NCBI RefSeq assembly: GCF_002119725.1
Contig: NZ_CP021109.1
Span: 930,001 to 994,000, forward strand
DNA: 64,000 nucleotides
Origin: Bordetella genomosp. 9
Lineage (GTDB): Bacteria > Pseudomonadota > Gammaproteobacteria > Burkholderiales > Burkholderiaceae_B
Direction: 5' to 3'
Position numbers and translations under genes: made by a program. Position 1 is the first letter of the stretch. Each line of letters begins with the position of its first letter. Below the pieces are notes generated by a model. That model saw nothing but the letters and a program-made list of their open reading frames with translations. It had not been told where the DNA came from and made no database searches. Below are positions 1 to 8,570 of this stretch, one piece after another.

Positions 1-205
1 TGGGTCTGTTTTCGGCGGCTTCGATTCCCGTCACCGCCCGCATGCCGCACGGGGCGGGTGGCGAGCTGGCGCGGGGGCGCTGAGCCGCTTCGCCGCAAGT
101 GCCGGCCGCTCTCGAGCGGCGTCGGCATGCATGTCTGGCGCGGCGCGCCGGTGCGCGAGAGATACGCGCGCACGGCGAAGCGCCGCCAATGCGCGCGCCG
201 CGGGA
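1..205. other. window edge, no gene recognised
   Basis: This edge segment before the stop codon of the DUF2501 gene shows no open frame with a recognisable protein. Short open frames on both strands give arginine-rich translations typical of high-GC non-coding or antisense sequence. A neighbouring gene may end just outside the window. Confidence 0.4.
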
Positions 206-661
206 TTACAGGAAAGACTTGGCCTGATTCAGGATGGCGTCGCACACCTGCCTGGTCGCGGCTTCCTTCCAGCCGCCGCCGCTCAGGTCGACGGTATTGC
301 CGGAACCCGTCTGCAGCAGCCCCTTGACCCCGGACAGATAGCCGCTGTCCTTCTGCGCGGGCTGCCCGGTCGTGCCGCTCAGCTTGCGCATCAACTGGTC
401 CTTCAGCGACGACGCATTGGCCTGCTGCAGGTAGTTGTTGTTGATGCAGTACTGCAGCACGCCGGTCGCATTGCCCAGGCTGCCCGCCTGGGGCGTGGCC
501 GCGTTGGCGCTGGTGGCCGCGCCGCTGTTGAATTTGCCCAGGCCGCCAAGCCCGTCCAGCGCCCCCTTGAAATCCAGACCCTGAGCCAGCACCGGCGCGC
601 CGGATACGGACGTCAGCAGGCCGGCAAGCAAGGCGGCGCGAACGCGGTTGCGAAATTTCAT
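206..661 (-). CDS. secreted DUF2501 family protein
   Basis: This is a 151-residue secreted protein of unknown function, of the DUF2501 type (E. coli YjjA relatives). Residues 1-26 form a signal peptide (basic start, then a leucine/alanine core, probable cleavage after VLA), so it should act in the periplasm. The mature part begins with a glycine-rich stretch, then carries the family-typical GNATGVLQYCINNNYL segment with Cys72. A second cysteine, Cys140, lies near the C-terminus and could pair with it. An AGGAG sequence lies about ten bases before the ATG. The gene is divergent from the hydroxyacid dehydrogenase across a 246-base gap that must hold both promoters, although no clear promoter boxes were picked out. 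The family call is confident; the role is unknown. Confidence 0.85.
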   Translation of the reverse strand: MKFRNRVRAALLAGLLTSVSGAPVLAQGLDFKGALDGLGGLGKFNSGAATSANAATPQAGSLGNATGVLQYCINNNYLQQANASSLKDQLMRKLSGTTGQPAQKDSGYLSGVKGLLQTGSGNTVDLSGGGWKEAATRQVCDAILNQAKSFL

Positions 662-907
662 TCCTATCTACTCCTGATTGAACAAAGGCCGGCGAAGCGG
701 CCAGCCCGCGGCCTGCCGCGCGCCGGGTTGCGGCGTGCTGGCGCGTTGCCGGTATCGGGCGATAATGGGCGGCGCCGCGAGGTCGCGGCGCCGGCCGTCA
801 CGTCGGTGGGCGCGCGCGTCGGCGTGACCGGGCGCTGCGCCGCTGCCGGCGTAAGGATAGGCGCATGCGGCCGCTCGCCAAGTAACGATGTGTCAACCCG
901 CCCCATC

Positions 908-1897
908 ATGACGATACGTATCCTGCTGTCCCGTCCCACCGCCGAACGGCTGCGCGAACCCATCGCGCGCATCATGCGCGGGCGCGCATGGGAGCTGCGC
1001 CTGGCGTCGCCTGTGCTGGGCCACGCGCACGACGACGTCGACATCGCCTTCATCTCCCGCGATGTGACGGGCGCGTCGACCAAGCACGTGGTGATGGAGT
1101 CGCTGCAGGCGTTCTATGAATCGCTGCGCGCGTCGCCGGGACTGCGCTGGGTGCACGTGCATTCGGCGGGACTGGACCGGCCCATCTTCCCGGAGTTGAA
1201 GGCCCGTGGCGTGCACGTGACCGCGTCCGCGGGGGCGAACGCCGAGCCCGTTATGCAGACCGCGCTGGCCGGCATGCTGGCTTTGGCGCGGCGCCTGCAC
1301 GTGCTGATGGACGCGCAGCGCCAGGCGCGCTGGCTGAAGGCCACCGAAATGACGGTGCCGCGCGACCTGGCGGGACAGACGGCGGTGATCGTGGGCTGGG
1401 GCAGCATCGGACAGCGCCTGGGCGCCGTTCTGAAGCTGCTGGGATTGAAGATCGTGGTCGTCCGCAGCAGCGATACGCCGGTGGACGCGGAAACGCCGAC
1501 GGTGGCGTTCGAAGCGATACACAGCGTGCTGCCGCGCGCGGACTGGCTGATCCTCGCCTGTCCCCTGACCGACCGTACGCGCGCACTGATCGACGGCTCC
1601 GCGCTGGCCGCTATGCCGTCCGGGGCGCACCTGATCAATGTCGCGCGCGGCGAAGTCGTGGTGGAGCGCGCCTTGATCGAGGCGCTGCAATCCGGCCGCC
1701 TGGGCGGCGCCTATCTGGATGTCTTCGAGCACGAGCCGCTGGACGCGGCATCGCCGCTGTGGCGCATGCCCACGGTCATCGCCACGCCGCACGCCGCGGG
1801 ACATTCCGACGGCAACGCGGCGCGCGTCGACGCGATCTTCCTGGAAAAGCTGGAGCGCTGGGTGGCGGGCGGCACGGCGGAGGCGGCGGCCGGTTAG
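908..1897 (+). CDS. D-2-hydroxyacid dehydrogenase
   Basis: This is a 329-residue NAD(P)-dependent D-isomer 2-hydroxyacid dehydrogenase. It should reduce a 2-keto acid such as glyoxylate or hydroxypyruvate, or run the reverse reaction, in the cytoplasm. The Rossmann motif GWGSIG is at 163-168. The family catalytic residues are visible as Arg247 (in NVARGE), Glu276 (in EHEPLD) and His295 (in TPHAAGH). The frame is open much further upstream, but the ATG at 908 gives a protein that begins with the normal substrate-domain strand MTIRILLSRP and has the usual family length. The gene converges on the ABC permease gene, 16 bases away. The exact substrate cannot be read from the sequence. Confidence 0.85.
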   Translation: MTIRILLSRPTAERLREPIARIMRGRAWELRLASPVLGHAHDDVDIAFISRDVTGASTKHVVMESLQAFYESLRASPGLRWVHVHSAGLDRPIFPELKARGVHVTASAGANAEPVMQTALAGMLALARRLHVLMDAQRQARWLKATEMTVPRDLAGQTAVIVGWGSIGQRLGAVLKLLGLKIVVVRSSDTPVDAETPTVAFEAIHSVLPRADWLILACPLTDRTRALIDGSALAAMPSGAHLINVARGEVVVERALIEALQSGRLGGAYLDVFEHEPLDAASPLWRMPTVIATPHAAGHSDGNAARVDAIFLEKLERWVAGGTAEAAAG

Positions 1898-1913
1898 CGC
1901 AGTTTGCGCGCCC

Positions 1914-2783
1914 TCAGCGTTGCAGGCCCCAGCGCTGCACCGTGGCGCGTTCGAGCGCGTGGAACACCACGTTTTCGACTAGCAGGCCGATCGCCACGAC
2001 CAGTATCAGGCCGGCAAAGACGCGATCGGTATACAGCTCGTTGCGGTTCTGGAAGATGTACCAGCCCAAACCGCCGCGGCCGGATGAGGCGCCGAAGACC
2101 AGTTCGGCGGCGATCAGCGTGCGCCACGCGAACGCCCAGCCGATCTTCAGGCCCGAAAGTATCGAGGGCAGCGCGGCGGGCACCAGGATCTGCATGACGT
2201 AGCGCACGCCGCGCAACCCATAGTTGCGGCCCGCCATGCGCAGCGTTTCGGGCACGCCCTGGAAGCCCGCGTAGGTGTTCAAGGCCAGCGGCCAGAGCAC
2301 GGAATGCACCAGCACGAAGACCAGGCTTCCCGTTCCCAGGCCGAACCACAGCAAGGCCAGCGGCAGCAGCGCAATGGCCGGCAAGGGGTTGAACATGGAC
2401 GCCAGCGTCGTCAGGATGTCGCGGCCCAGCCGATTCGAAACGGCCAGCGTGGTCAGGACGAAGGCAAGCACGATGCCGGCCACATAGCCCTGCAGCAGCA
2501 CCCGCAGTGACAGCCAGGCTTTCTGCAGCAGTTCCCCGCTGGCCAGGCCGCCGGCGAGCGCGCGCATGGTGGCGCTGAAGGTTGGCAGCAGCAGGTCGCT
2601 GTCCTGCAATCGCGCCACGGTTTCCCAGATCAGCGCCAGCGCGGCGAGGATGCACAGTTTGCGGACCCATGCGCGGTCGCGGAGGCGGACGGGGATCCTC
2701 TCGTCAAGGGCGTACTGGCCGGCCGGCAGGGCAGGGAGTTCCAGCTCATATTCCGGACGTACCGGCGGGTGGAGACTGCTCAT
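1914..2783 (-). CDS. ABC transporter permease, sulfonate/taurine type
   Basis: This 289-residue integral membrane subunit belongs to the SsuC/TauC-like permeases of importers for small organic anions. After about 45 soluble residues it has roughly six hydrophobic segments. The cytoplasmic loop that docks the ATPase shows the AGRNYGLRG...VLVPAALPSILSGLKIG pattern of this family (written here with a gap). It is the last gene of the minus-strand operon dioxygenase, binding protein, ATPase, permease, starting nine bases after the ATPase stop. The transported compound is not identifiable from sequence. A sulfonate, or another acid attacked by the neighbouring dioxygenase, is the natural inference. 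Confidence 0.88.
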   Translation of the reverse strand: MSSLHPPVRPEYELELPALPAGQYALDERIPVRLRDRAWVRKLCILAALALIWETVARLQDSDLLLPTFSATMRALAGGLASGELLQKAWLSLRVLLQGYVAGIVLAFVLTTLAVSNRLGRDILTTLASMFNPLPAIALLPLALLWFGLGTGSLVFVLVHSVLWPLALNTYAGFQGVPETLRMAGRNYGLRGVRYVMQILVPAALPSILSGLKIGWAFAWRTLIAAELVFGASSGRGGLGWYIFQNRNELYTDRVFAGLILVVAIGLLVENVVFHALERATVQRWGLQR

Positions 2784-2792
2784 CGTCTTTCC

Positions 2793-3677
2793 TTAAGCCG
2801 CCCTGCGGGCAGCCACGGCATCCGGCTTTGCCTCGCCGCGCGTTCCGTCGAACAGCAGGCGGTGGATGCGGCGGGCGGCGGCCTGGAAGGCCTCGCCCCC
2901 GGTGCTGTGCAGATCCCATTCGTGGCTGTTGATCTCGGCCCGGACGCGGCCCGGATGCGGCGTGAGCAGGGCGATGCGGCTGCCCACGACCAGCGCTTCC
3001 TCGATGGAATGCGTGACGAACAGCACCGTCACCCCCAGTTCCTTCCAGAGGGCGAGCAGTTCTTCCTGCATGCGGCGCCGGGTCAGCGCGTCCAGGGCGG
3101 CGAACGGCTCGTCCATCAGCAGCACGGCCGGCTGCATGGCGAGCGCGCGCGCGATGGCCACGCGCTGCTTCATGCCGCCGGACAGCTCGTGGGGGTAGGC
3201 GTGGGCGAAGCGCCCGAGCCCGACCTTTTCCAGGTAGTGCATCGCGCGCTCGCGCGCCGCGCTTCTGGCGGCCTTCCGCGATGCCAGCAAGGGGAACATG
3301 ACGTTCTGCAGCACGGTTTTCCAGGGCGGAAGCTGGTCGAATTCCTGGAACACGACGATCCGATCCGGCGCGGGGCCGGTGATGATCCGGCCGCGCAGGC
3401 GCATTTCTCCGCTGACGGGCCTGATGAAGCCGGCGGCCGCCTTGAGCAGGGTGGATTTTCCGCATCCGGACGGGCCGAGCAGTACGAAGCAATCGCCCTC
3501 GTGGACGTCGAAGCTGACGTCGTGGGTCGCGCGGACCACGCGGTCGGATGTGCGGTATTCGAGGCTGACGCGATCAACTTCCAGCAGCGGGGCGGGGCGT
3601 ACGCCGTCCCGCGGCCGGGCTGGCCCCTGCGCGATCGCAGCGTGCCGGTCAGCTGCCGCCGGAAACTCGCGGGTCAT
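2793..3677 (-). CDS. ABC transporter ATP-binding protein, sulfonate/taurine type
   Basis: This is the 294-residue ATPase subunit of the importer. The Walker A sequence GPSGCGKST, the signature LSGGMKQRVAIARAL and the Walker B with switch MDEPFAALD are all intact, so it should power transport at the inner membrane. Its first 29 bases overlap the end of the substrate-binding-protein gene, which fits translational coupling. About 30 extra residues precede the usual ABC start (LLEVDRVSLEY), so translation could also begin further in. Within the family it looks most like SsuB/TauB proteins. Confidence 0.9.
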   Translation of the reverse strand: MTREFPAAADRHAAIAQGPARPRDGVRPAPLLEVDRVSLEYRTSDRVVRATHDVSFDVHEGDCFVLLGPSGCGKSTLLKAAAGFIRPVSGEMRLRGRIITGPAPDRIVVFQEFDQLPPWKTVLQNVMFPLLASRKAARSAARERAMHYLEKVGLGRFAHAYPHELSGGMKQRVAIARALAMQPAVLLMDEPFAALDALTRRRMQEELLALWKELGVTVLFVTHSIEEALVVGSRIALLTPHPGRVRAEINSHEWDLHSTGGEAFQAAARRIHRLLFDGTRGEAKPDAVAARRAA

Positions 3678-4659
3678 CGAAGAAATAGTCCTTGAGAGCG
3701 CCCGGCCGGGTCTTGATCGCGCCGATGCGGTGCATGAATTGGCCCAGCCCCAGGGTATTGCGCGGCTCCACCTGGATGGACACTTCGGGATCCTTGATGA
3801 TCCCGATCACAAGGTCCCGGTCGATACGGGATTTCTGCACGCGCAGATAGGTGTCCGCCGCTTCCTCGGGATGGGCCTTGATGAATTTGGCCGCTTCATC
3901 GAGGGCGTCGATGAAGGCCTTGTAGGTTTTCGGGCTGCCATCGCGGAATTTCTCGGTGGCGTACAGGACGGTGGACGATGACGGGCCGCCCTGTACGTCA
4001 TAGGAGTTCAGCACGATATGCGCGGCGGGGTTGCCGGCCAGTTCCTGCTGTTGGAAGGGCGGGTTGCCGAAATGCGCGTTGATCTGGTTTTGCCCCTTGA
4101 TGATCGCGGCGGCGGCGTCCGGGTGCGGCACGGCGACCGTCAAGGCATCCAGCCTGTTGTAGGCCTCGTCGCCCCACTGCTTGGCGGCCGCCCATTGCAG
4201 AATGCGGGACTGCACCGACACAGTGACGGCTGGCACCGCAATGCGGTCCTTGTCGGTGAAATCGGCGATCGTTTTGACGGCCGGATTGTTCGACACCAGG
4301 TAATAGGGGAAATTGCCCAGCGAGGCCACGCCCTTGACGTTCTGCCGTCCGCGCGTGCGGTCCCAGATGGTGAAGAGCGGCCCCACGCCGGCGCCCGCGA
4401 TATCGATGCTGCCGGACAGCAGGGCGTCGTTCACGGCGGACCCGCCGGAGAGCTGGACGAACTCGACATCGATGTCCACGCCGGCGGCCTTTCCGTGCTT
4501 TTCGATCAGCTTCCGGTCCTGCACCACGTCGAGCAGCAGGTACACGATGCCGAATTGCTGCGCGATGCGGATCTTTCCTTCCGCATGGGCCGCGCCCGCG
4601 GACGCCGCCAGCCCCAGCCCGAGAACCGCCGCGATGATTTTCTTTTTCAGTCGTCGCAT
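3649..4659 (-). CDS. ABC transporter substrate-binding protein, NMT1/SsuA-like
   Basis: This 336-residue periplasmic binding protein delivers substrate to the permease encoded downstream. The chosen ATG at 4659 gives a classical signal peptide: MRRLKKK, a hydrophobic core, and cleavage after AHA near residue 27. The open frame continues upstream without a stop, but only into sequence antisense in character to the dioxygenase. The mature protein begins EGKIRIAQQFGIVYLLLDVV and has a DALLSGSIDIAGAGVGP segment typical of nitrate/sulfonate/taurine-type binding proteins. The start codon lies two bases after the dioxygenase stop, and the end overlaps the ATPase start by 29 bases. The ligand is unknown. 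Confidence 0.87.
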   Translation of the reverse strand: MRRLKKKIIAAVLGLGLAASAGAAHAEGKIRIAQQFGIVYLLLDVVQDRKLIEKHGKAAGVDIDVEFVQLSGGSAVNDALLSGSIDIAGAGVGPLFTIWDRTRGRQNVKGVASLGNFPYYLVSNNPAVKTIADFTDKDRIAVPAVTVSVQSRILQWAAAKQWGDEAYNRLDALTVAVPHPDAAAAIIKGQNQINAHFGNPPFQQQELAGNPAAHIVLNSYDVQGGPSSSTVLYATEKFRDGSPKTYKAFIDALDEAAKFIKAHPEEAADTYLRVQKSRIDRDLVIGIIKDPEVSIQVEPRNTLGLGQFMHRIGAIKTRPGALKDYFFDDPRVSGGS

Positions 4660-4661
4660 GA

Positions 4662-5558
4662 TCAGAACGGAATGTCGCCTTCGATGGTGGTCCGGTAGAG
4701 CTTGCGGCGCAGGTGGTCGGGGGTGCCGCCCGCCAGGTGCATGACGGAGCGGTTGTCCCAGAACACCATGTCGCCGGGTTGCCAGACGTGCGTGTACAGG
4801 TACTGCGGCTGCACGCTCAGCTTGAACAGTTCGGCCAGCAGGTCGCGGCTTTCGTCCTCCGGGATGCCCAGGATCCGGGTCGTGAAGTGCTCGTTGACGA
4901 ACAAGGCTTTGCGTCCGGTCTCGGGGTGCGTGCGCACCACGGGATGCACGACGGGGCGCACTTCCTCGATCTGCTTTTGCGTCAGTGGCGGCCGCCATGG
5001 ACTGCGGGCGCGCAGTTCCTCGTACTTCGCCAGATAGCTGTGCTCGGCGCGCTTGCCGTCCAAGGCGCGCTTCAGCGCCTGGGGCAGCCCCTCGTACGCG
5101 GCATGCTGGTTGGCAAACAGCGTGTCGCCGCCGTCGGCGGGCAATTCCTGCGCATGCAGCAGCGAGCCCATGCTGGGCTTTTCCTTGTAGGAAAGGTCGG
5201 AATGCCAGAACGCGCCGGCATCGCCCAGTCCGATCGGCTGGCCGTTCTCCTTGATGTTGGAGACGACCAGGACCTCGGGATGGCCAGGCAACTGGAAATT
5301 GCGCAACACGTGAATCTGCAGCGGACCGAACCGGCGGCTGAAATCGACCTGCTGCTGCGGGGTGATGCGCTGGTCCCGGAAGATCAGGACGTGATGATCC
5401 AGATGCGCGCGGTGGATGCGCCGGAAGTCGGCGTCCGACAGCGGCAGGGAAAGATCCAGGCCCAGCACCTCGGCGCCCAGCGGACCGGGCAGGGGGCGGA
5501 TCTGGATGGGAGAGGCAGGGGCATGGTCCGCAGGGGCGGTTTTCGGAATGGCGCTCAT
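4662..5558 (-). CDS. TauD/TfdA-family Fe(II)/2-oxoglutarate dioxygenase
   Basis: This is a 298-residue cytoplasmic oxygenase of the taurine dioxygenase family. Such enzymes use Fe(II), O2 and 2-oxoglutarate to hydroxylate a substrate next to a sulfonate, carboxylate or ether. The facial triad is visible as His119 and Asp121 in AFWHSD and His274 in SVMHLA. Arg285 or Arg289 near the end should bind 2-oxoglutarate. It is the first gene of the operon with the ABC importer, which suggests import followed by oxidative release of, for example, sulfite. The length is normal. Taurine itself is only one candidate: many TfdA-like enzymes have other substrates. Confidence 0.88.
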   Translation of the reverse strand: MSAIPKTAPADHAPASPIQIRPLPGPLGAEVLGLDLSLPLSDADFRRIHRAHLDHHVLIFRDQRITPQQQVDFSRRFGPLQIHVLRNFQLPGHPEVLVVSNIKENGQPIGLGDAGAFWHSDLSYKEKPSMGSLLHAQELPADGGDTLFANQHAAYEGLPQALKRALDGKRAEHSYLAKYEELRARSPWRPPLTQKQIEEVRPVVHPVVRTHPETGRKALFVNEHFTTRILGIPEDESRDLLAELFKLSVQPQYLYTHVWQPGDMVFWDNRSVMHLAGGTPDHLRRKLYRTTIEGDIPF

Positions 5559-5826
5559 CGAAACGGGTATCGCATCGGCTTGGGATGCGCCACCTTAGCT
5601 CGGCCGCACTCTGCCGCGAACGACCGATTTCTTCGATGTATGCGGCTTTTGGTTCTAAAGACTTCCGGGAATGTGCTTATGCGGCCGTGCCGGTCAACGC
5701 CCGCCGCATCGGGGCGCGGCGCAGGGAAGGTCCGGGAAAGTCTCGTTGCGCGGTCCGCCCGATACGGGCGCATAATGTGGGCCCGCCGTGGCAGAAAACC
5801 GCCCGGTATTTCATCACGTGCCAGCG

Positions 5827-6381
5827 ATGAAAGTGCAACCGCTACGATTCGACCGCAATGTGATCGACGATATCCTGGCCGGCAGGAAAGTGCAGACGCG
5901 CCGCATCCTGAAGCCGCAACCGCCCGATACGACGGTGAACTGGCTGCGCGAATTCGGCCCCGAAGGGAAATGGGTGGCGGTGGAAGAGCCGCCTCCGCCG
6001 CCATCGCGGCGGCGCGCGCGCCGCGTCGGCTGCCCGTATGGCGATCCCGGCATTTCCATCCGGCTCTATGACGAAGCCGGGACGCCGTTCGCCGATGCCA
6101 CGCTGGTGGGCGTGCGCGTGCAGCGCCTGCAGGACATCAGCGATGCGGACGTGGCCGCCGAGGGGTGCGCCGAAGGACACGGTCCGGGCGGGGGCTTCCT
6201 GCCAGGCATCCCCATGAAGTCGGTATTCGCCCTGGCCTGGTGCGAAACCTACGGGTCGCGGGCATGGGCGGCAAACCCATGGGTGTGGGTGCTGGAATTC
6301 AGGGTGACGCGGCCGCTGCCGTATCCGCCCCAGCCCGCCGCGGCGCCCTCGCTTCAAAGCGCCGGGCAAGAAAGTCGATGA
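5827..6381 (+). CDS. phage-type ASCH-like protein
   Basis: This 184-residue protein resembles ASCH-domain proteins common in prophages. It opens with MKVQPLRFDRNVIDDILAG followed by KVQTRR, contains RLQDISDADVAAEG, and has NPWVWVLEF near the end, all recurrent in that group. ASCH domains have a PUA-like fold and are thought to bind RNA or modified nucleotides. No function is proven for this phage subgroup. A GTG 39 bases upstream is an alternative start, but the ATG used gives the family-like beginning. The last 83 bases overlap the end of the convergent LysR gene, so its C-terminus beyond FRVTRPL may be non-native. No other phage gene lies nearby, so it looks like an isolated transfer or a prophage remnant. 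Confidence 0.62.
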   Translation: MKVQPLRFDRNVIDDILAGRKVQTRRILKPQPPDTTVNWLREFGPEGKWVAVEEPPPPPSRRRARRVGCPYGDPGISIRLYDEAGTPFADATLVGVRVQRLQDISDADVAAEGCAEGHGPGGGFLPGIPMKSVFALAWCETYGSRAWAANPWVWVLEFRVTRPLPYPPQPAAAPSLQSAGQESR

Positions 6382-7240
6382 AGGTGCGCACCCTGGCCGA
6401 CAGGTGGCGGCGGCTCGGGTAATAGACGAACAGATCCGCCGGCGCAAGCGTATAGGCGGGCAGCAGGCGCCGCAGCCGCCCCGTCTCCAGGTAGCGCGCC
6501 AGGTCCCATTCCGAGCGGATCAGAATGCCGTGGCCGTCCAGCGCCCACCCCAGCACGATGTCGCCGTCGTTGCTCGCCAGCGCGCCGGCGACCTTCACGA
6601 CTTCGGTCTGGCGGTTGCGCGTGAAGCGCCACACGCCGTAGGCCTCGTCGTTCTGCCGGTGGATGATGCAGCGATGCGCGGCCAGATCGGCCGGTCGCTG
6701 GGGCGCCCCATGGCGCGACAGATACGCCGGCGATGCGCACAGGAAACGGCGATTGGTCATCAGCCGGCGCGCGCTCAGGCGGCTGTCTGGCGGTGCGCCG
6801 AAGCGCACCGCCAGGTCGAACCCCTGTTCCACCAGGTCCACGGGGCGGTCCGTGACTTCCAGCTGCACTTCGACGTCCGGGTGCGTCCGCGCGTACTCCG
6901 ATACCAGGGGCGCGATGACGGTGCGGCCGAACCCCAGCGTGGCGTTGACCCGCAGCACGCCGCGCGGCTCCGCCCGGCTGCTGGCGACCTGGTCTTCCAT
7001 CTCGCGGATCTGTTCCAGGATGCGGCCGGCATGGCGCAGGTAGGTCTCGCCCTCGCTCGTCAGGCTGATCCGGCGGGTGGTGCGATTGACCAGCCGAACC
7101 CCCAGGCGCTGTTCCAGCTGGGCCAGCCGCTTCGTCGCGGCGGGCGGCGTCATATCGAGTTCGCGCGCCGCGGCCGACAGGCTGCCGTGCTTGGCGACCA
7201 AGACGAAAAAGGTCAGTTCGGACGCGGTGTCGGTTTTCAT
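6299..7240 (-). CDS. LysR-family transcriptional regulator
   Basis: This is a 313-residue LysR-type regulator. Residues 1-60 carry the winged helix-turn-helix (FVLVAKHGSLSAAARELDM, then KRLAQLEQRLG and NRTTRRISLT). The rest is a periplasmic-binding-protein-like effector domain. It is divergent from the D-tartrate dehydratase gene with a 138-base gap. That gap contains three copies of a TTaACCTGC-like element, so it probably controls the dehydratase and itself, perhaps in response to tartrate. The alanine-rich C-terminal tail overlaps the convergent ASCH-like gene. Within LysR proteins, the repeated NRTTRR and ARRL features resemble the large DsdC/AaeR-like group, which does not fix the ligand. 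Confidence 0.88.
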   Translation of the reverse strand: MKTDTASELTFFVLVAKHGSLSAAARELDMTPPAATKRLAQLEQRLGVRLVNRTTRRISLTSEGETYLRHAGRILEQIREMEDQVASSRAEPRGVLRVNATLGFGRTVIAPLVSEYARTHPDVEVQLEVTDRPVDLVEQGFDLAVRFGAPPDSRLSARRLMTNRRFLCASPAYLSRHGAPQRPADLAAHRCIIHRQNDEAYGVWRFTRNRQTEVVKVAGALASNDGDIVLGWALDGHGILIRSEWDLARYLETGRLRRLLPAYTLAPADLFVYYPSRRHLSARVRTFIDFLARRFEARAPRRAGADTAAAASP

Positions 7241-7269
7241 GGGGGGCGGCCTGAACGTCGTTCGGAGTA

Positions 7270-7336
7270 TTAACCTGCAGTGAATAATAATTTTCCAGCA
7301 GGTGAATTCAAAGCCGCGCGGGTTTCGTTAACCTGC
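7270..7336. promoter_or_regulatory. repeated operator-like element in the LysR/tarD gap
   Basis: The divergent gap contains TTAACCTGC at 7270-7278, its inverted partner GCAGGTGAA at 7298-7306, and a second direct TTAACCTGC at 7328-7336. The first two form an inverted repeat (TTnACCTGC ... GCAGGTnAA) with 19 bases between the arms. The third copy lies 58 bases from the first. LysR regulators commonly bind a dyad plus a second site nearer the target promoter, so this is a plausible binding region for the adjacent regulator. That assignment is inferred from position only. Confidence 0.5.
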
Positions 7337-7378
7337 GGTCAGTGCCGGCATGCGCCGGCCGCCACATTGGAGACCGCC

Positions 7379-8545
7379 ATGCGCATCGTCGAAATCCGCG
7401 AACAGACCCTGCCTATCAGTTCGCCCATCCGCAACGCCTATATCGACTTCAGCAAGATGACGCTCAGCCTGGTCGCCGTCATCACCGACGTGGTCCGCGA
7501 CGGCAAGCCGGTGGTCGGGTACGGCTTCAATTCGAACGGCCGGTATGGACAGGGCATGCTGATGCGCGAACGCTTCATCCCTCGCGTGCTGGCCGCCGAC
7601 CCCGACACCCTGATTGACGAAACCGGCCAGAACCTGGACCCGCACAAGATCTGGGCCTGCATGTTCACCAACGAAAAGCCCGGCGGCCACGGCGAGCGCT
7701 CCGTCGCCATCGGCACGCTGGACATGGCGATATGGGACGCGGTGGCCAAAATCGCCAACAAGCCGCTGTTCCAGCTGCTGGCCGAGCGTTACGGCAATGG
7801 CGCGCCCAACCGCAAGGTCTTCGTGTATGCGGCCGGCGGTTACTACTACCCCGGTCAGGACCTGGAGAAACTGAAGGACGAGATGCGCAGCTATCTCGAC
7901 CGCGGCTATACCGTCGTCAAGAAGAAGATAGGCGGCGCGTCGCTGGACGAGGATCTGCGGCGCATCGATGCGGTGTTGAGCGTGCTGCAGGACGGGCAGC
8001 GCCTGTGTGTGGACGCCAACGGCCGCTTCGACCTGAAGACCGCAATCGCTTATGCCAAAGCCTTGTCCCAATACGACCTGTTCTGGTACGAAGAGGCCGG
8101 CGATCCGCTGGACTACGCGCTGCAGGCCGAACTCGCCAAGCACTACGACAAGCCCATGGCGACGGGTGAAAACCTGTTCTCCATGCAGGATGCCCGCAAT
8201 CTGATCCGCTACGGCGGCATGCGGCCCGACCGCGACTGGCTGCAGTTCGATTGCGCCCTGAGCTATGGCCTGGTTGAATACCTGCGCACGCTCGATATGC
8301 TCAAAGACCATGGCTGGTCGCCCAGCCGCTGCATCCCGCACGGCGGCCATCAGATGTCATTGAACATCGCGGCCGGCCTGGGCCTGGGCGGAAACGAATC
8401 CTATCCGGATCTGTTCCAGCCGTTCGGCGGATTCCCGGATGGCGTGCGTGTCGAAAACAGCTTCATCACCATGCCGGACCTGCCGGGCATCGGTTTCGAG
8501 GGCAAGTCGGATCTGTACGCCGAGATGCGCAAGCTGTCCGCCTGA
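7379..8545 (+). CDS. tarD: D(-)-tartrate dehydratase, enolase superfamily
   Basis: This 388-residue protein closely follows the D-tartrate dehydratase of Bradyrhizobium as I remember it. That enzyme removes water from D-tartrate to give oxaloacetate and needs Mg2+. Metal ligands are visible as Asp212 (VDANGR), Glu238 (WYEEAGD) and Glu264 (ATGEN). The catalytic Lys183 (KKKIGG) and His321 (CIPHGGHQMS) occupy the expected places with a one-residue offset. The start is preceded by GGAGACC. The upstream LysR gene is the likely regulator. The product would enter the TCA cycle directly. No dedicated tartrate transporter is visible next to it. Confidence in the specific activity is high for a prediction, because the active-site context matches throughout. 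Confidence 0.88.
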   Translation: MRIVEIREQTLPISSPIRNAYIDFSKMTLSLVAVITDVVRDGKPVVGYGFNSNGRYGQGMLMRERFIPRVLAADPDTLIDETGQNLDPHKIWACMFTNEKPGGHGERSVAIGTLDMAIWDAVAKIANKPLFQLLAERYGNGAPNRKVFVYAAGGYYYPGQDLEKLKDEMRSYLDRGYTVVKKKIGGASLDEDLRRIDAVLSVLQDGQRLCVDANGRFDLKTAIAYAKALSQYDLFWYEEAGDPLDYALQAELAKHYDKPMATGENLFSMQDARNLIRYGGMRPDRDWLQFDCALSYGLVEYLRTLDMLKDHGWSPSRCIPHGGHQMSLNIAAGLGLGGNESYPDLFQPFGGFPDGVRVENSFITMPDLPGIGFEGKSDLYAEMRKLSA

Positions 8546-8570
8546 TGCCTTGGCGGCGAGGCGGGGCGTT

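Noticed and set aside
5559..5826. Small gene between the dioxygenase and the ASCH-like gene
   Set aside because: No frame gave a protein-like translation with a ribosome site; the gap is read as promoter region for the minus-strand operon.
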